DNA from: Fimbriimonadia bacterium
GTDB taxonomy: Bacteria > Armatimonadota > Fimbriimonadia > Fimbriimonadales > GBS-DC
DNA length: 64,000 bases
Assembly (NCBI GenBank): GCA_026129765.1
Contig: JAHCHP010000014.1
Span: 32,949-96,948 of the forward strand
Direction: 5' to 3'
Position numbers and translations under genes: made by a program. The notes under the pieces are model-generated. The model saw only the letters and a program-made list of their open reading frames with translations, was not told where the DNA came from and made no database searches. Below, in pieces: positions 44,143 to 52,979 of this stretch. Position 1 is the first letter of the stretch. Each line of letters opens with the position of its first letter.

Positions 44143-47100
44143 TTAATACCAATCGCCTTCTGGATCAAAATAGGTTTCAATCCTTTTCCTATACTTCACG
44201 ACTTCGGTTATTCCTTGCCCCAAAGCTGAAGCCCCGGTTGCAATTGTGCCTAAGGCGTTTACGGCTCCACCACTGCCTCCGGTTCCTCTTACTCCACCTC
44301 CGCCTTTACCTTTGCCAGATCCAGGTGGTGGAGATGATCCCGATGATGATTGTGTCTTGTTTTTTGCAACCGTTGCTTCTGTGGAAGGCGCGTACGTAGT
44401 CTTTATAGCCGGATAAGGATCTTCGCCAATAACATGTGGTTCAAGTTGTGCCGACCAAGAATTCCAGCCAAGAACCAACGAAACGATTGCTTCCCATATC
44501 GACACTGGCCGTTCGCCATCCGGGTCCGCAAACTGCAGCGGATCATTCACACAATAGCCGTAAGCGTTCAATGTCAGCGGCGCAAACACACTGCCCAGCC
44601 ACGGGTCCTGCTGCAAGAACCTGCCAATGTTCGGGTCATACCACCGAACGCCCACCTTCTGCAATCCGCCGGTGTTCGTCTCGCTCCGATAGCCCCAATC
44701 GCCATTCCATCCAAGCACCGGAATTGTACCCGAAATCAGGTCGCCGAACGCATCCATCACCGGTCCCGAGGTTTGGTTGCCACCCCCGTCGCTCGTGTGG
44801 GTCAGGTCGCCTCGCCAGTTCCAGTGCTGGAAGTCGTCGCCGCGTTGGATCAGTCCTGCGCCGTAAGCGTGGGAAGTCCACTGGTTGCCGACTTTCTCTG
44901 CCACTACCGTGTTGCCAGAGTATAGATACTCACGAGTGAGGCTGCTCCCATGGTCGACGGTCTTGATACGCCGACCCAGACCGTCATACTCATATTCCAC
45001 CGACTCTGTAACGCCGTCTTGTTGAATTTCAATGAGTTGGTTCTGGGAGTCGTAGGTCATATGCCAGGTCTGTCCATTCGCCCGGCGCGTGATCACATTG
45101 CCATCCGCGTCGTGCGACCAATCTTCCTCGTCCAATGTCAGCACACGGTTTGCCTCATCATAAGTAAGTTCCTGTTCCTCAACAGGGTTCTGACCGACCT
45201 GCTTGTCGCGGGTCAAGCGGTTTCCTGCCAAGTCGTAGGTATAACTGATCGCGTAAGCGCTGTCGCCCGTACGCTCTTCCTCGACCAACTGTCCTTGATG
45301 GTCATACCCATAGGTGGTCTGGGCATGCTGTACCCAGTTGTTGTTCTCGTACAGGCTCTCGGTTGATGAGACCACGCGCCTCAGCTCATCGCGCGTATAC
45401 TCCTGCTTCCAGAGCCAGGTCGGGTCCATTTGCAGATCATCTTTGAAGCTCTGCTCGACTTTCGCGACCTCGTCGGCTACGGTGTAGGTATAGTGGGTCC
45501 GAAGGTAGTTCGTACCGCCTGCCGGCACGCGCCTCATCGAGAGACGACCGTCATCATCATATTCCAGGTCTTCCAGTAAGTCCCATCCCGTGCCATTGAA
45601 CTTTTGGACCAGATCCAATTGCCCGGCGAGGGTGTATACATACTTCAGGCGTTGACCCGACTCGTCTTCCACTTCTTGCAATAAACCGGTCCCTGAAGCG
45701 TAGGTGTAAGTCACTTCCCCCAGGGGACTGGTTTCGTTTGACAATTGACCGGTGTCCGCGTCATAGTCCCACGCATAGTCGGGCGTTTGAGGCGCGCCTA
45801 AACTCATTTGGGTCATTTGCCCTGTTAGGTTGTAGGCGTAGTTCCAGGTGCCTTCAGGTGTGACTTTTTGTCGTAAGCGTCCCCAACTGTCATAGGCATA
45901 GGTTGTCGTCTGTTCGCGCGCGTTCTCCCGTTCGGTGACCCAACCGAGAATGTTTCGTTCCAAGATCTGTTCGTTGTTCAGCGCGTCCTTGACCGAGACC
46001 CGCTGTCCCCACGCGTCATAGCCATACCAGCCCGCGCGGTGGCTTTCCGCGTCCCACGCTTCTGTCAACTGCCCGTGATTTGCGCTGTAGACATTGAGCG
46101 AGTTCGCATAGAAACCACTGCCCGCGCTGTCGCCCGCCAACTGTTGGACCTGGGTGGGCTGTCCATACGCATTGTACTGGTAGTTCACCCGCTTCTTGGT
46201 GGCGGGAGTCAACGGGTCCACCACCCATTCCAAACGGTTCTGGTTCGTCCAGTTCAAGGTCGTCGTCTCGTCAAATGCGTCGGTAATTTCGGTGACATTC
46301 CCGCGGTTGTCGTAGGTCAAAAGAATGCCTTTACTCGCTGCGAACATGGAGGGAGATTGCAATTTGATGAGGCGGAAATGGTTGTTCCATTCGTAATGAG
46401 ACACCCGGCATTCGCCATCCGCGGTCTTGATGAGCCGCCGGTAAGTGTCGTAAACAAAGGTGGTAGTGTCCCCACCCGCCGAGTACCCTACAACGCGGTC
46501 TCCACTCAGTCCGGTACACTCATTGCCCGACGCGCCCGTGATCCCGCCCCGGTTGAAACTATCCCATTCGTAGACATCGCCCACTTGCGTATAAGCATAG
46601 GTCGTTTCCCGTCCCATCGGGTCTTCCACCGACGATACCCGATGGGTGTTTCCCGAATACCCGAAATCATAGCCGACATTGGAGGCTTCGGTTGTGGCGT
46701 TGTAAACCAAGTTGGGCAGTTGGATGCGGTTCAAGCGTCCCTCGTTGTCGTAATGGAGGGTGAAGACGCGGTTCAAGGGGTCGGTGATCGTCGTCAAGCG
46801 GTCATTCTGATAGCTGAAGGTGAGGCTCCTGCCCACCTCGTCTTCCACTTCCGCAAGTTTGCCATTCGTATAAGTGAGGGAAACGGCATAGCCGCGCAGG
46901 TCGTTGATTTGGGTCAAACGCCCATCGCTGTTGAACCACCATTCGGTTTGATCCTTGCGGGTCAATTTGTAGGTGTTGCCGGACAACCGTTCCAGTTGGT
47001 CGTCCACGCCCGTCATCCCATAACCGGTGCCTTCCCCCTCTTCATCTTTCCAATAGAACTTGCGAACACGCCCGTCCGGTTCGTGGAGATAGGACACAAA

Positions 47101-47658
47101 GTAATCCTCTTCCTGCTGAGAGGTGTTTTCTAAGGTCGCCATGAAACTGTGTCTCCAGTGGTCGCCCAAGACCGTTCGGTAGGGGTCGGTGTTGGTATCC
47201 AGCGAGTTGTAATAAAGCGCAAAGGAGACACCAGGACCTTGACCGTCCCACCCAGTGAGTGGAAAGACCAGCATGAGGTTGCCGTTCGAAGGGTTGACCA
47301 CTCCGTGGGGAACCGGGAACGCGCCTTGCCATGCGGTGGGATAGCCAGCGCCCGCTGCCGGCGCAGGGGGCCAGAGTTGTTCCTCGGCAGGCGGGTCCAG
47401 GGGCAACGTATGGGAGAACCGGGTCCAAGCAAACCAGAAGAGACCCGTCGAGGCAAGAAGCGAATGAGAACAAGGAGTATGGACACGAGGCGTGTCAACA
47501 CGGTTTACCCCCCCCCCGATTTTTTCGGTAGTGGCGGGCTCAGAGGTTCGCGCTGCGCCCAATGACGGGGCAGAATGACGATGCTTGAAAGGCGCGAAAC
47601 CCGTTTGAGTGATTCGACGTGCCGGACGAACCGGCTGCGCCAGGTCGCCAGATCTCAC
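44143..47658 (-). CDS. Rhs/YD-repeat polymorphic-toxin-like protein
   Basis: 1171 aa from a GTG start with GGAGG ten bases upstream. The first 60 or so residues have no clear signal and lie around a G10 tract; a hydrophobic stretch ([15 protein letters not shown], about 69-83) may anchor or export the protein. From about residue 115 it is typical Rhs: [20 protein letters not shown], then many YD repeats (for example [54 protein letters not shown]). The Rhs-associated core (about 955-1049) ends in DPDGE, and a 120-residue tip follows, rich in Gly/Ser/Pro, without a recognised toxin domain. Rhs proteins wrap and deliver a C-terminal toxin against neighbours. The TPR gene follows directly. Start and export route are uncertain. 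Confidence 0.85.
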   Translation of the reverse strand: MRSGDLAQPVRPARRITQTGFAPFKHRHSAPSLGAARTSEPATTEKIGGGVNRVDTPRVHTPCSHSLLASTGLFWFAWTRFSHTLPLDPPAEEQLWPPAPAAGAGYPTAWQGAFPVPHGVVNPSNGNLMLVFPLTGWDGQGPGVSFALYYNSLDTNTDPYRTVLGDHWRHSFMATLENTSQQEEDYFVSYLHEPDGRVRKFYWKDEEGEGTGYGMTGVDDQLERLSGNTYKLTRKDQTEWWFNSDGRLTQINDLRGYAVSLTYTNGKLAEVEDEVGRSLTFSYQNDRLTTITDPLNRVFTLHYDNEGRLNRIQLPNLVYNATTEASNVGYDFGYSGNTHRVSSVEDPMGRETTYAYTQVGDVYEWDSFNRGGITGASGNECTGLSGDRVVGYSAGGDTTTFVYDTYRRLIKTADGECRVSHYEWNNHFRLIKLQSPSMFAASKGILLTYDNRGNVTEITDAFDETTTLNWTNQNRLEWVVDPLTPATKKRVNYQYNAYGQPTQVQQLAGDSAGSGFYANSLNVYSANHGQLTEAWDAESHRAGWYGYDAWGQRVSVKDALNNEQILERNILGWVTERENAREQTTTYAYDSWGRLRQKVTPEGTWNYAYNLTGQMTQMSLGAPQTPDYAWDYDADTGQLSNETSPLGEVTYTYASGTGLLQEVEDESGQRLKYVYTLAGQLDLVQKFNGTGWDLLEDLEYDDDGRLSMRRVPAGGTNYLRTHYTYTVADEVAKVEQSFKDDLQMDPTWLWKQEYTRDELRRVVSSTESLYENNNWVQHAQTTYGYDHQGQLVEEERTGDSAYAISYTYDLAGNRLTRDKQVGQNPVEEQELTYDEANRVLTLDEEDWSHDADGNVITRRANGQTWHMTYDSQNQLIEIQQDGVTESVEYEYDGLGRRIKTVDHGSSLTREYLYSGNTVVAEKVGNQWTSHAYGAGLIQRGDDFQHWNWRGDLTHTSDGGGNQTSGPVMDAFGDLISGTIPVLGWNGDWGYRSETNTGGLQKVGVRWYDPNIGRFLQQDPWLGSVFAPLTLNAYGYCVNDPLQFADPDGERPVSIWEAIVSLVLGWNSWSAQLEPHVIGEDPYPAIKTTYAPSTEATVAKNKTQSSSGSSPPPGSGKGKGGGGVRGTGGSGGAVNALGTIATGASALGQGITEVVKYRKRIETYFDPEGDWY
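44521..44792 (-). repeat. Rhs core direct repeat, copy 1 (main gene)
   Basis: 272 bp encoding the end of the Rhs core in the full gene; partner of 42611-42882. Sequence on the 3' side of the junction is unrelated between the two copies, which is the hallmark of tip exchange. Confidence 0.9.
47508..47517 (-). repeat. G10 homopolymer near the start of the Rhs gene
   Basis: Ten consecutive G on the coding strand at codons about 48-51. With ten G the frame stays open. With nine or twelve G a TAA follows at once; with eleven G a TGA follows four codons later. So a change in length of this tract would switch the protein off. Confidence 0.8.
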
Positions 47659-47895
47659 CCAGAGTTAGCCTCCGAGATTATGATAGATCGTTGTTCCAAC
47701 ATCACGCATCACTGTTTCAACTTGAATTTGGGCTCCATCACACTGATGCTGTTTTTGTTGTTCAGAGGGGCATGTTTTTTGATTTTTTGTTAAGAAAATG
47801 GTGTGAAGAGGGGGAGAAAGAGATGAGAGTGAGAAGAGCTACGGTTGACCTCTTGTCCGCCTGAACTCCCACATTCATACAGGAGGCTACAATCG

Positions 47896-48351
47896 ATGCA
47901 TTCACCTAAACTCTCGGCAAAAGAACTTGGCGCGACCTTCGGATTATCGGCAGATTGTCCCGTCATCCAACTGTTGACAAAAGCGATGAACCGGCTGAGC
48001 CACGCTTTGGAGGCTCCCTTACCCGACTTCTCTTCAGAGGCGCAACCAGACCAGACCAAGAACGATTGGCAGTCGGCTCTCAAACTGCAGAACGCGCTGT
48101 TGCGCCAGACGAAAGAGGTGCTGCATCTCATCAAGTTGTGGCTCAGTTTGTTAAGCAAAAAGCCGCAGAATGATGGGTCTTCACCTGTGCCGGTTCCCGC
48201 ATCTGAGCCGAAGACCCCTGCTGTGCCTGCCAACCCCGAAGTGACCTCCTCCGCCTTGTTTTCGTTGTTAGCGAGCAAGCTGCCAGGCGGCGTGAACGGC
48301 AAGGCGACGAACGGTTTGAAGAAGTTGGCGAAGCAGGCGCAGCGCCGGTAG
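47896..48351 (+). CDS. Small protein of unknown function
   Basis: 151 aa, not recognised. The ATG at 47896 has AGGAGG nine bases upstream, a much better start than the in-frame ones before it. The N-terminal half is helical (AKELGATFGLSADCPVIQLL, then LKLQNALLRQTKEVLHLIKL), followed by a Pro/Ser-rich linker (about 100-125) and a basic C-terminus (KATNGLKKLAKQAQRR). No membrane segment or signal is visible. It is divergent from the Rhs gene, with about 240 bases between them, and is followed by a repeat island. The strong ribosome site supports a real gene; the role is unknown. Confidence 0.65.
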   Translation: MHSPKLSAKELGATFGLSADCPVIQLLTKAMNRLSHALEAPLPDFSSEAQPDQTKNDWQSALKLQNALLRQTKEVLHLIKLWLSLLSKKPQNDGSSPVPVPASEPKTPAVPANPEVTSSALFSLLASKLPGGVNGKATNGLKKLAKQAQRR

Positions 48352-48440
48352 CAGTGGCATTGTGTTTGTCCCCCCTCCGTCGGGTTCCCCCGCAAGCAGG
48401 GGAACCGGTTAGGGCGAGGCAAGCCTCACCCTAAGCAACA

Positions 48441-48471
48441 GCAGACCCGTTCGCTGCGCTCAGGGTGACAG
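48441..48471 (+). repeat. Dispersed module A, copy 1
   Basis: 31 bases that match the reverse complement of 54157-54187 at 29 positions. The core TTCGCTGCGCTCAG is the common part. Confidence 0.85.
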
Positions 48472-48544
48472 ACATGGGGCGCGTGTGTGTGCGCCCTCCA
48501 TTGGGGCAACCACAGGGGGATTGCCCCTACACAAGGTTTGTTTC

Positions 48545-48575
48545 GTGCCGAGTGTAGCCGAGGCATCTGTTTTTC
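48545..48575 (+). repeat. Dispersed module B, copy 1
   Basis: 31 bases that match the reverse complement of 54067-54097 at 27 positions. It ends in CATCTGTTTTTC. Confidence 0.8.
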
Positions 48576-48715
48576 TATTTCTGGGCAACCACAGGGGGAT
48601 TGCCCCTACGATTGACGATTGAGTCGCCGTAGGGCGACTTTGCTGTTTTGTCGGCGCAAATTGATTCGTGGTTTCAGAACCCAGCAAGGAGAGCCGGAAA
48701 CGGCAAAAATAGGCA

Positions 48716-49171
48716 TCACTCCAACACAGGCAAAGACGGCGCGAAGAAAAAATCATGCAGATTCAGCAGCACCCCCAACAGCACCCAGAACACCAAAATT
48801 CCCCACAAACATGCCCCCAACGCGCTGGCGACGCGAATCCCCCAACCGCGCGAGGAAGCCTGAGCCGTTGGTATGGAATACACCGCAGCGTGAGAATAGA
48901 CGGGCGCAGAACGAAAAACGCTCTCTTTAAATGAGAGATTTGGAGAACTCACCGCCTGAGCCTGAAGCGCGTCCGCCCTGACCACAGCATAGGCGGCATT
49001 GATCCGTTTCATCTGCTCAATCGCGCGTTCGCGCATCAGCGGGTCTTCAAAGCGATCCGGATGCCACCGGAGCGCAAGCCGCCGGTACGCTCCTTTGATC
49101 TCTTGGAGATTAGAACCCGGCTCAATCCCCAATACTTCGTATGCGCCTGTCAAATGTTCTGTTTCTGTCAT
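48716..49171 (-). CDS. J-domain protein with C-terminal membrane helix
   Basis: 151 aa. Residues about 9-70 are a J domain: AYEVLGIEPGSNLQEIKGAY, RRLALRWHPDRF with the essential His-Pro-Asp, and AIEQMKRINAAYAVV. There is no G/F or zinc-finger region, so it is not DnaJ itself. A membrane helix lies at about 113-135 (ALGACLWGILVFWVLLGVLL). Such J-domain membrane proteins recruit DnaK to the membrane. The client is unknown. It is divergent from the SPOR gene, 75 bases apart. Confidence 0.85.
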   Translation of the reverse strand: MTETEHLTGAYEVLGIEPGSNLQEIKGAYRRLALRWHPDRFEDPLMRERAIEQMKRINAAYAVVRADALQAQAVSSPNLSFKESVFRSAPVYSHAAVYSIPTAQASSRGWGIRVASALGACLWGILVFWVLLGVLLNLHDFFFAPSLPVLE

Positions 49172-49225
49172 AGCCGTTTCTAAACATTAAACGCTGTGGG
49201 CAAAAATCCTCTCTGTTAGATATGC

Positions 49226-49231
49226 TATAAT
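49226..49231 (+). promoter_or_regulatory. Extended -10 promoter of the SPOR-domain gene
   Basis: TGCTATAAT provides an extended -10 (TGn plus TATAAT) without an obvious -35. The start is 15 bases downstream with AGGGGA between. Confidence 0.5.
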
Positions 49232-49246
49232 CGACAGGGGATTAAT

Positions 49247-50026
49247 ATGAAAAAAACATTGGCTTCTTTTGGAATCAAGCTCTTCGTGTTGGTCGCCTGC
49301 ATGGCGTTTGGCTACTATGTGCTGGGACCGCGGTTGGAGTTCTCCACCGACGGAAAACCGCGCTTGAATCTTACCAAGACCTCCGACCCAAAGAACGGTT
49401 CAACCGAAACGACCAAAATGGGCGCGCGCCCGAAAGTGGACGTGTACGAAAAATTGCCATCCGCCACAACCACTACTTCAGGGGTCTATGCGGGCAGCCG
49501 GGAGATCGGCTCCGCCAACGCGCCTATCCGGCAGCCACGAAAACCGGATAGCCGAACCCAGGCAAAACCGGAAAAAGAGGAGGAGATTATCATCGATGAC
49601 GCCATCATCGATACCGAGACCTCCATCGAAACGCCCGTCATCGAGATAGAGCCAGACCCCGAACCGGAACCCAAACCGGAGCCGGAACCTGTGAAATCAG
49701 AACCAAAGAAACAGGAGCCGAAAGAGCCTGCCGAACCTGCGAAAACGCCCAGCGAACCGCCCAAAGAACCCGCTCAGCCGCCCGCTTCCAGCAGCGCGCT
49801 ATATCGTGTGCAGGTCGGTATTTTCAGCAACCGCGAAGGCGCGAACAGCGCGGCGCAATCGTTACGCTCCAGTGGGTTCGATGCGACCATTGTGCCGTTT
49901 CAGCGCGATGGCAAAACCATGTACCGGGTCCAAAGTTTGGTAACACGCGACAAGCAGAAAGCGGATCAGACCAGCCAAGCGCTGCAGAGCAAAGGCTTCA
50001 CCGCCTTCGTCGCGAAAGTCGACTGA
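49247..50026 (+). CDS. SPOR-domain membrane protein
   Basis: 259 aa. A single N-terminal helix (about 8-28, GIKLFVLVACMAFGYYVLGP) anchors it in the inner membrane. A long acidic Pro/Glu-rich linker (about 105-180) spans the periplasm. The last 75 residues are a SPOR domain: LYRVQVGIFSNREGANSAAQ, SLRSSGFDATIVPF, and MYRVQSLVTRDKQKADQTSQ. SPOR domains bind denuded septal glycan, so the protein probably goes to division sites. The linker is much like that of FtsN or DedD. The CHAT gene follows after nine bases. Confidence 0.88.
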   Translation: MKKTLASFGIKLFVLVACMAFGYYVLGPRLEFSTDGKPRLNLTKTSDPKNGSTETTKMGARPKVDVYEKLPSATTTTSGVYAGSREIGSANAPIRQPRKPDSRTQAKPEKEEEIIIDDAIIDTETSIETPVIEIEPDPEPEPKPEPEPVKSEPKKQEPKEPAEPAKTPSEPPKEPAQPPASSSALYRVQVGIFSNREGANSAAQSLRSSGFDATIVPFQRDGKTMYRVQSLVTRDKQKADQTSQALQSKGFTAFVAKVD

Positions 50027-50035
50027 GGAATATTC

Positions 50036-52945
50036 ATGGTTAGGCTAACCGTTGCAACGTGGGACCAACAAGACAATCCCGACTCCATCACGGCAGAGCA
50101 GGGCAAATGGCTGTGCGCCATCGGCGCGGAACAGGACCTTGACCAACGAAACGCGCTGATAGATCAACATCCCGAGTGGCTCACAGAAAGCTTTATCGCC
50201 AAAGCCGATGTCGCATTGACCACACTGTCCCCCGCGCAGGCGGAACGCATGCTGCCTTGCGGTTTGGGCTTACTGCGCGCCGCAGAACGAGTCGACACGC
50301 CTACCGCCAAAGCGCGCGCCCATTTCCGTTATGGATTCTTGTTGGCAAAAGCCAATCAACCCATGCCTGCCCTCGAACAATTTGAGGCTGCCCGCGCGCT
50401 TTTTGAGCAAATCCCTCTCCCGGCTGGGACCCTGCTCAGTTTGTTCAACATCGGCAACACCTACAACGATATGGGCAAATACCGGGAAGCGATTCTGCCC
50501 TTCGAGAAAGCGCGTGAACTGTGCGAGCAGCAAGGCAACATCTCCGGCATCGGTAAATGCGAAATGAACATCGGCATCGCCCATTACCGCTTAGGCGACT
50601 TCAAAACGGCTCGGACACGCTTTGACGCGGCGATAAAGCGGTTCCGGGAAGCAGACGATCCGCAAGGCGAAACCGACTGCCTCATGAACACAGGCGCGAT
50701 TTATGCGGCAGAGGCGCGAACCAGCGAAGCCATGGAGTCCTATTTGCAAGCCAAACGACGATTCAGCGAATTGAAACATACACCTGGCGTCGCCTATTGC
50801 GCTTATAACCTGGCGACCCTCTATTTGGATCAACAGCGTTACGAAGTTGCTCTCATCGCCCTCCAAGAAGCGCGCGAACTGTTCGCCAATATCAAGGATG
50901 AACGCCAGTTGTTTCTGTGCGACATGCTTCAAGGCGACATCCTATCAACGACCGGCTATTTCTCGGAAGCGATCACGTTCTACCGGCAGGCGCAGGCGCG
51001 GAAAAATCTCCCTCTTGAACAAACGGGACTGGTCTGCCTCAGTCACGGGATTACTCTTCTCCGCATGAAACGCGGCAACGAAGCTGCGAAACTGTTTGAA
51101 AAGGCGCGGGATGTGTTTGAGCAGGCAGGCAGCGCGCGATACCACTACTACGCGATTTACCGGCTGGCGCAGGCGCATTACCACCAAAAAGCGTTTGCCC
51201 AAGCCATCGCTGCTTTTGAACAAGCCCTGAGTCTCGCGAATCAGCATGAGGATGAATACACCGCTGCCCTGTGTGAGCGAGGCATCGGGCAATCGCTGGC
51301 GGAGCAGAACAAACATGCCGAAGCGATAGAACGATACTCGCGCGCGCTGTTTTCTTTGGAACGATTTAATGACCAGGTCTCCTGCTTGCGATGTGTTTTC
51401 GACCGCATGCTCAGTCACAGGAAGTTGGGGCAAAAAGCGCAAGCGCTGGCAGACAGCCGGGACACGATCCGCCGAATGAGTGAACCCGATATTCAGAACG
51501 CGCTCACGGCACTCTCCGCTTCGGGCGAGCTGAATCTGCCCGGCGTCATCGCTTATGCCGTCGCTGCGGAAATCGAGCAGGGGGAACCCGAGCACGCTTT
51601 TCAGGCGGCACAAATCGGGCGGGGCGCATTGGCGCGTCAAGCCATGAGCGAGACCCGGCAACCACCGGTCAAAGTCCCAGACACGCAAGTCCAAGAATTG
51701 GCGCGTCTCCGAACCGCCTATCAAAACGCGCAAAAACGAGCCGCGCAAGGCGCGTTCGACCGCGAGACACTCAAAGCGCGTGAAGACGCGCTCGCGGCTT
51801 GGACCGCTTATGAGCTGAACCTGCGCGCGAAGCACCCCCAATGGAACCGGCTGGAAGCGCAGCCCGCCACTTTACAGCAGATCGCGCGCGCTTTGGGTCC
51901 CCATCAAGCGGTGATTGAGATGTTTCTCACCCAGGATCAACTCTGCCTCTTGCTGATTCGAGCGGACAAAGGCGCGCCCGTTCTACATACGGCGGTCGTC
52001 AAAATCAATTTTTCGCGCCTTGAACAAGAAGCCAATCAATTCGCCCGCATGCTGCAAACCGCATCGGCGGAATCGGTCAAAAAGCCCGCCCAAAACCTGT
52101 ATAAGCAGTTGATCGCGCCACTGGAACCGCGCCTGAAGGGCATTAAGACCTTGATCTTCTGTCCCGACTTCGCATTGCACAGGCTGCCTCTGGACGCGCT
52201 GGTCGACTCGCAGGGACGCTTCTTAGCCCAGCGATTCGGTCTCACAACCGCGCCCTCCGCCTCTGCTTGGGAAGCCTGCCATAGCGTGGGGCAGCAGCGA
52301 GCCAAAGAACCCTCAAGCGCGTCCAGTCTGTTAGTGGCGGTCTCGCGCTTCCAAGAGGCGGGCAAATCCACCATCGCGTTGGCGCGAGGTAAACTGCAAG
52401 ACCTGCCCCATGCGCGAGAAGAAGCCAAAGCGATCCAGACCCTGAAACCGAAACAGTGGACCGCGCTCACAGAGAACCAAGCGACGGTTGCCCGGATGAC
52501 CGCAGCAATGCCAAAAGCGCGCAGACTGCATTTCGCCACCCATGCCGTTTTGAACGAAACGCTGCCGATGATGAGCGCATTGGTAGCGCGCTCCTCCGAT
52601 GGCAAAGAGTTAGACTATCTCTATGCGCGTGATGTCTACGGCTTGCGTTTGAAAGCGCAGCTCGTCACACTCTCGGCTTGCAGCACCGCCGAGGGGCGCG
52701 AATCGATGGAAGGATTGGTGGGACTGTCCTGGGCTTTTCTTGTGGCAGGCTGCCCTGCCGTCTTAGCGACGCGCTGGCGCATTCAAGACAAAGCCGCGCG
52801 TGAATGGATCACCGCGTTTTACCGCGCGTTGGATTCTGGTCAATCCATCGCCGCTGCCAAACAAACCGCCTGCCAACAGCGAATCCGCGCCAACGCGCCC
52901 CCCCGCGATTGGGCAGTCTGGACTCTGATTGGTTACAGTGGTTAA
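50036..52945 (+). CDS. TPR-CHAT caspase-like protease
   Basis: 969 aa. About 12 or more TPR repeats fill residues 80-500 (for example LLSLFNIGNTYNDMGKYREA, YCAYNLATLYLDQQRYEVAL). A helical linker follows, then a CHAT domain from about 620 to the end: VIEMFLTQDQLCLLLIR, FCPDFALHRLPLDAL, then catalytic His836 in LHFATHAV and Cys882 in LVTLSACSTAEG. The last part (FLVAGCPAVLATRWRIQD, DWAVWTLIGYSG) is standard CHAT. Some CHAT-TPR proteins act in cell death or defence (Craspase, gasdermin systems) when paired with a target or sensor gene. No gasdermin, CRISPR or recognition partner is adjacent; the neighbours are a SPOR protein and folD. The dyad is complete, so it should be active. Confidence 0.9.
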   Translation: MVRLTVATWDQQDNPDSITAEQGKWLCAIGAEQDLDQRNALIDQHPEWLTESFIAKADVALTTLSPAQAERMLPCGLGLLRAAERVDTPTAKARAHFRYGFLLAKANQPMPALEQFEAARALFEQIPLPAGTLLSLFNIGNTYNDMGKYREAILPFEKARELCEQQGNISGIGKCEMNIGIAHYRLGDFKTARTRFDAAIKRFREADDPQGETDCLMNTGAIYAAEARTSEAMESYLQAKRRFSELKHTPGVAYCAYNLATLYLDQQRYEVALIALQEARELFANIKDERQLFLCDMLQGDILSTTGYFSEAITFYRQAQARKNLPLEQTGLVCLSHGITLLRMKRGNEAAKLFEKARDVFEQAGSARYHYYAIYRLAQAHYHQKAFAQAIAAFEQALSLANQHEDEYTAALCERGIGQSLAEQNKHAEAIERYSRALFSLERFNDQVSCLRCVFDRMLSHRKLGQKAQALADSRDTIRRMSEPDIQNALTALSASGELNLPGVIAYAVAAEIEQGEPEHAFQAAQIGRGALARQAMSETRQPPVKVPDTQVQELARLRTAYQNAQKRAAQGAFDRETLKAREDALAAWTAYELNLRAKHPQWNRLEAQPATLQQIARALGPHQAVIEMFLTQDQLCLLLIRADKGAPVLHTAVVKINFSRLEQEANQFARMLQTASAESVKKPAQNLYKQLIAPLEPRLKGIKTLIFCPDFALHRLPLDALVDSQGRFLAQRFGLTTAPSASAWEACHSVGQQRAKEPSSASSLLVAVSRFQEAGKSTIALARGKLQDLPHAREEAKAIQTLKPKQWTALTENQATVARMTAAMPKARRLHFATHAVLNETLPMMSALVARSSDGKELDYLYARDVYGLRLKAQLVTLSACSTAEGRESMEGLVGLSWAFLVAGCPAVLATRWRIQDKAAREWITAFYRALDSGQSIAAAKQTACQQRIRANAPPRDWAVWTLIGYSG

Positions 52946-52960
52946 ACACATCGCTCCATT

Positions 52961-52969
52961 TGGTATAAT
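52961..52969 (+). promoter_or_regulatory. Extended -10 promoter of folD
   Basis: TGGTATAAT (TGn plus perfect TATAAT at 52964-52969). The ATG at 52980 lies ten bases after the hexamer, and no Shine-Dalgarno site is present, so the message is probably leaderless. Confidence 0.6.
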
Positions 52970-52979
52970 CTATAGACCT

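Larger units (their letters stand above)
48352..48715 (+). repeat. Repeat island 1: palindromic and dispersed modules
   Basis: A gene-free stretch made of small palindromes and short repeats. It holds two hairpins (arms 48383-48390/48399-48406 and 48409-48420/48423-48434), module A (48441-48471), an inverted-repeat element ending in TTGCCCCTAC present twice (48503-48530 and 48583-48609, identical over 27 bases), module B (48545-48575) and a GTCGCC/GGCGAC hairpin (48622-48639). Modules A and B recur at 54.1 kb in the opposite orientation. No coding content was seen. Confidence 0.85.

Noticed and set aside
46039..47133. Long open frame on the plus strand (364 codons) opposite the Rhs gene
   Set aside because: It is the mirror of the repeat-rich Rhs coding sequence, with no domain, no ribosome site and no conserved motif.
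47130..47501. Signal-peptide-like start (GTG at 47501) in another frame at the Rhs 5' end
   Set aside because: The hydrophobic stretch is followed by basic residues and would need a frameshift to reach the Rhs frame. Kept only as an alternative to the GTG47658 start.
41627..47658. Rhs locus as type VI secretion cargo
   Set aside because: No VgrG, PAAR or other type VI gene was found nearby and the protein has no PAAR-like start, so the export route remains open.
48352..48715. Possible tRNA or small RNA in the repeat island
   Set aside because: The palindromes do not form a cloverleaf and no tRNA-like arms or CCA end were seen.
50036..52945. CHAT protease as part of a type III CRISPR or gasdermin system
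   Set aside because: No CRISPR array, Cas7-11-type gene or gasdermin-like gene lies in the window.
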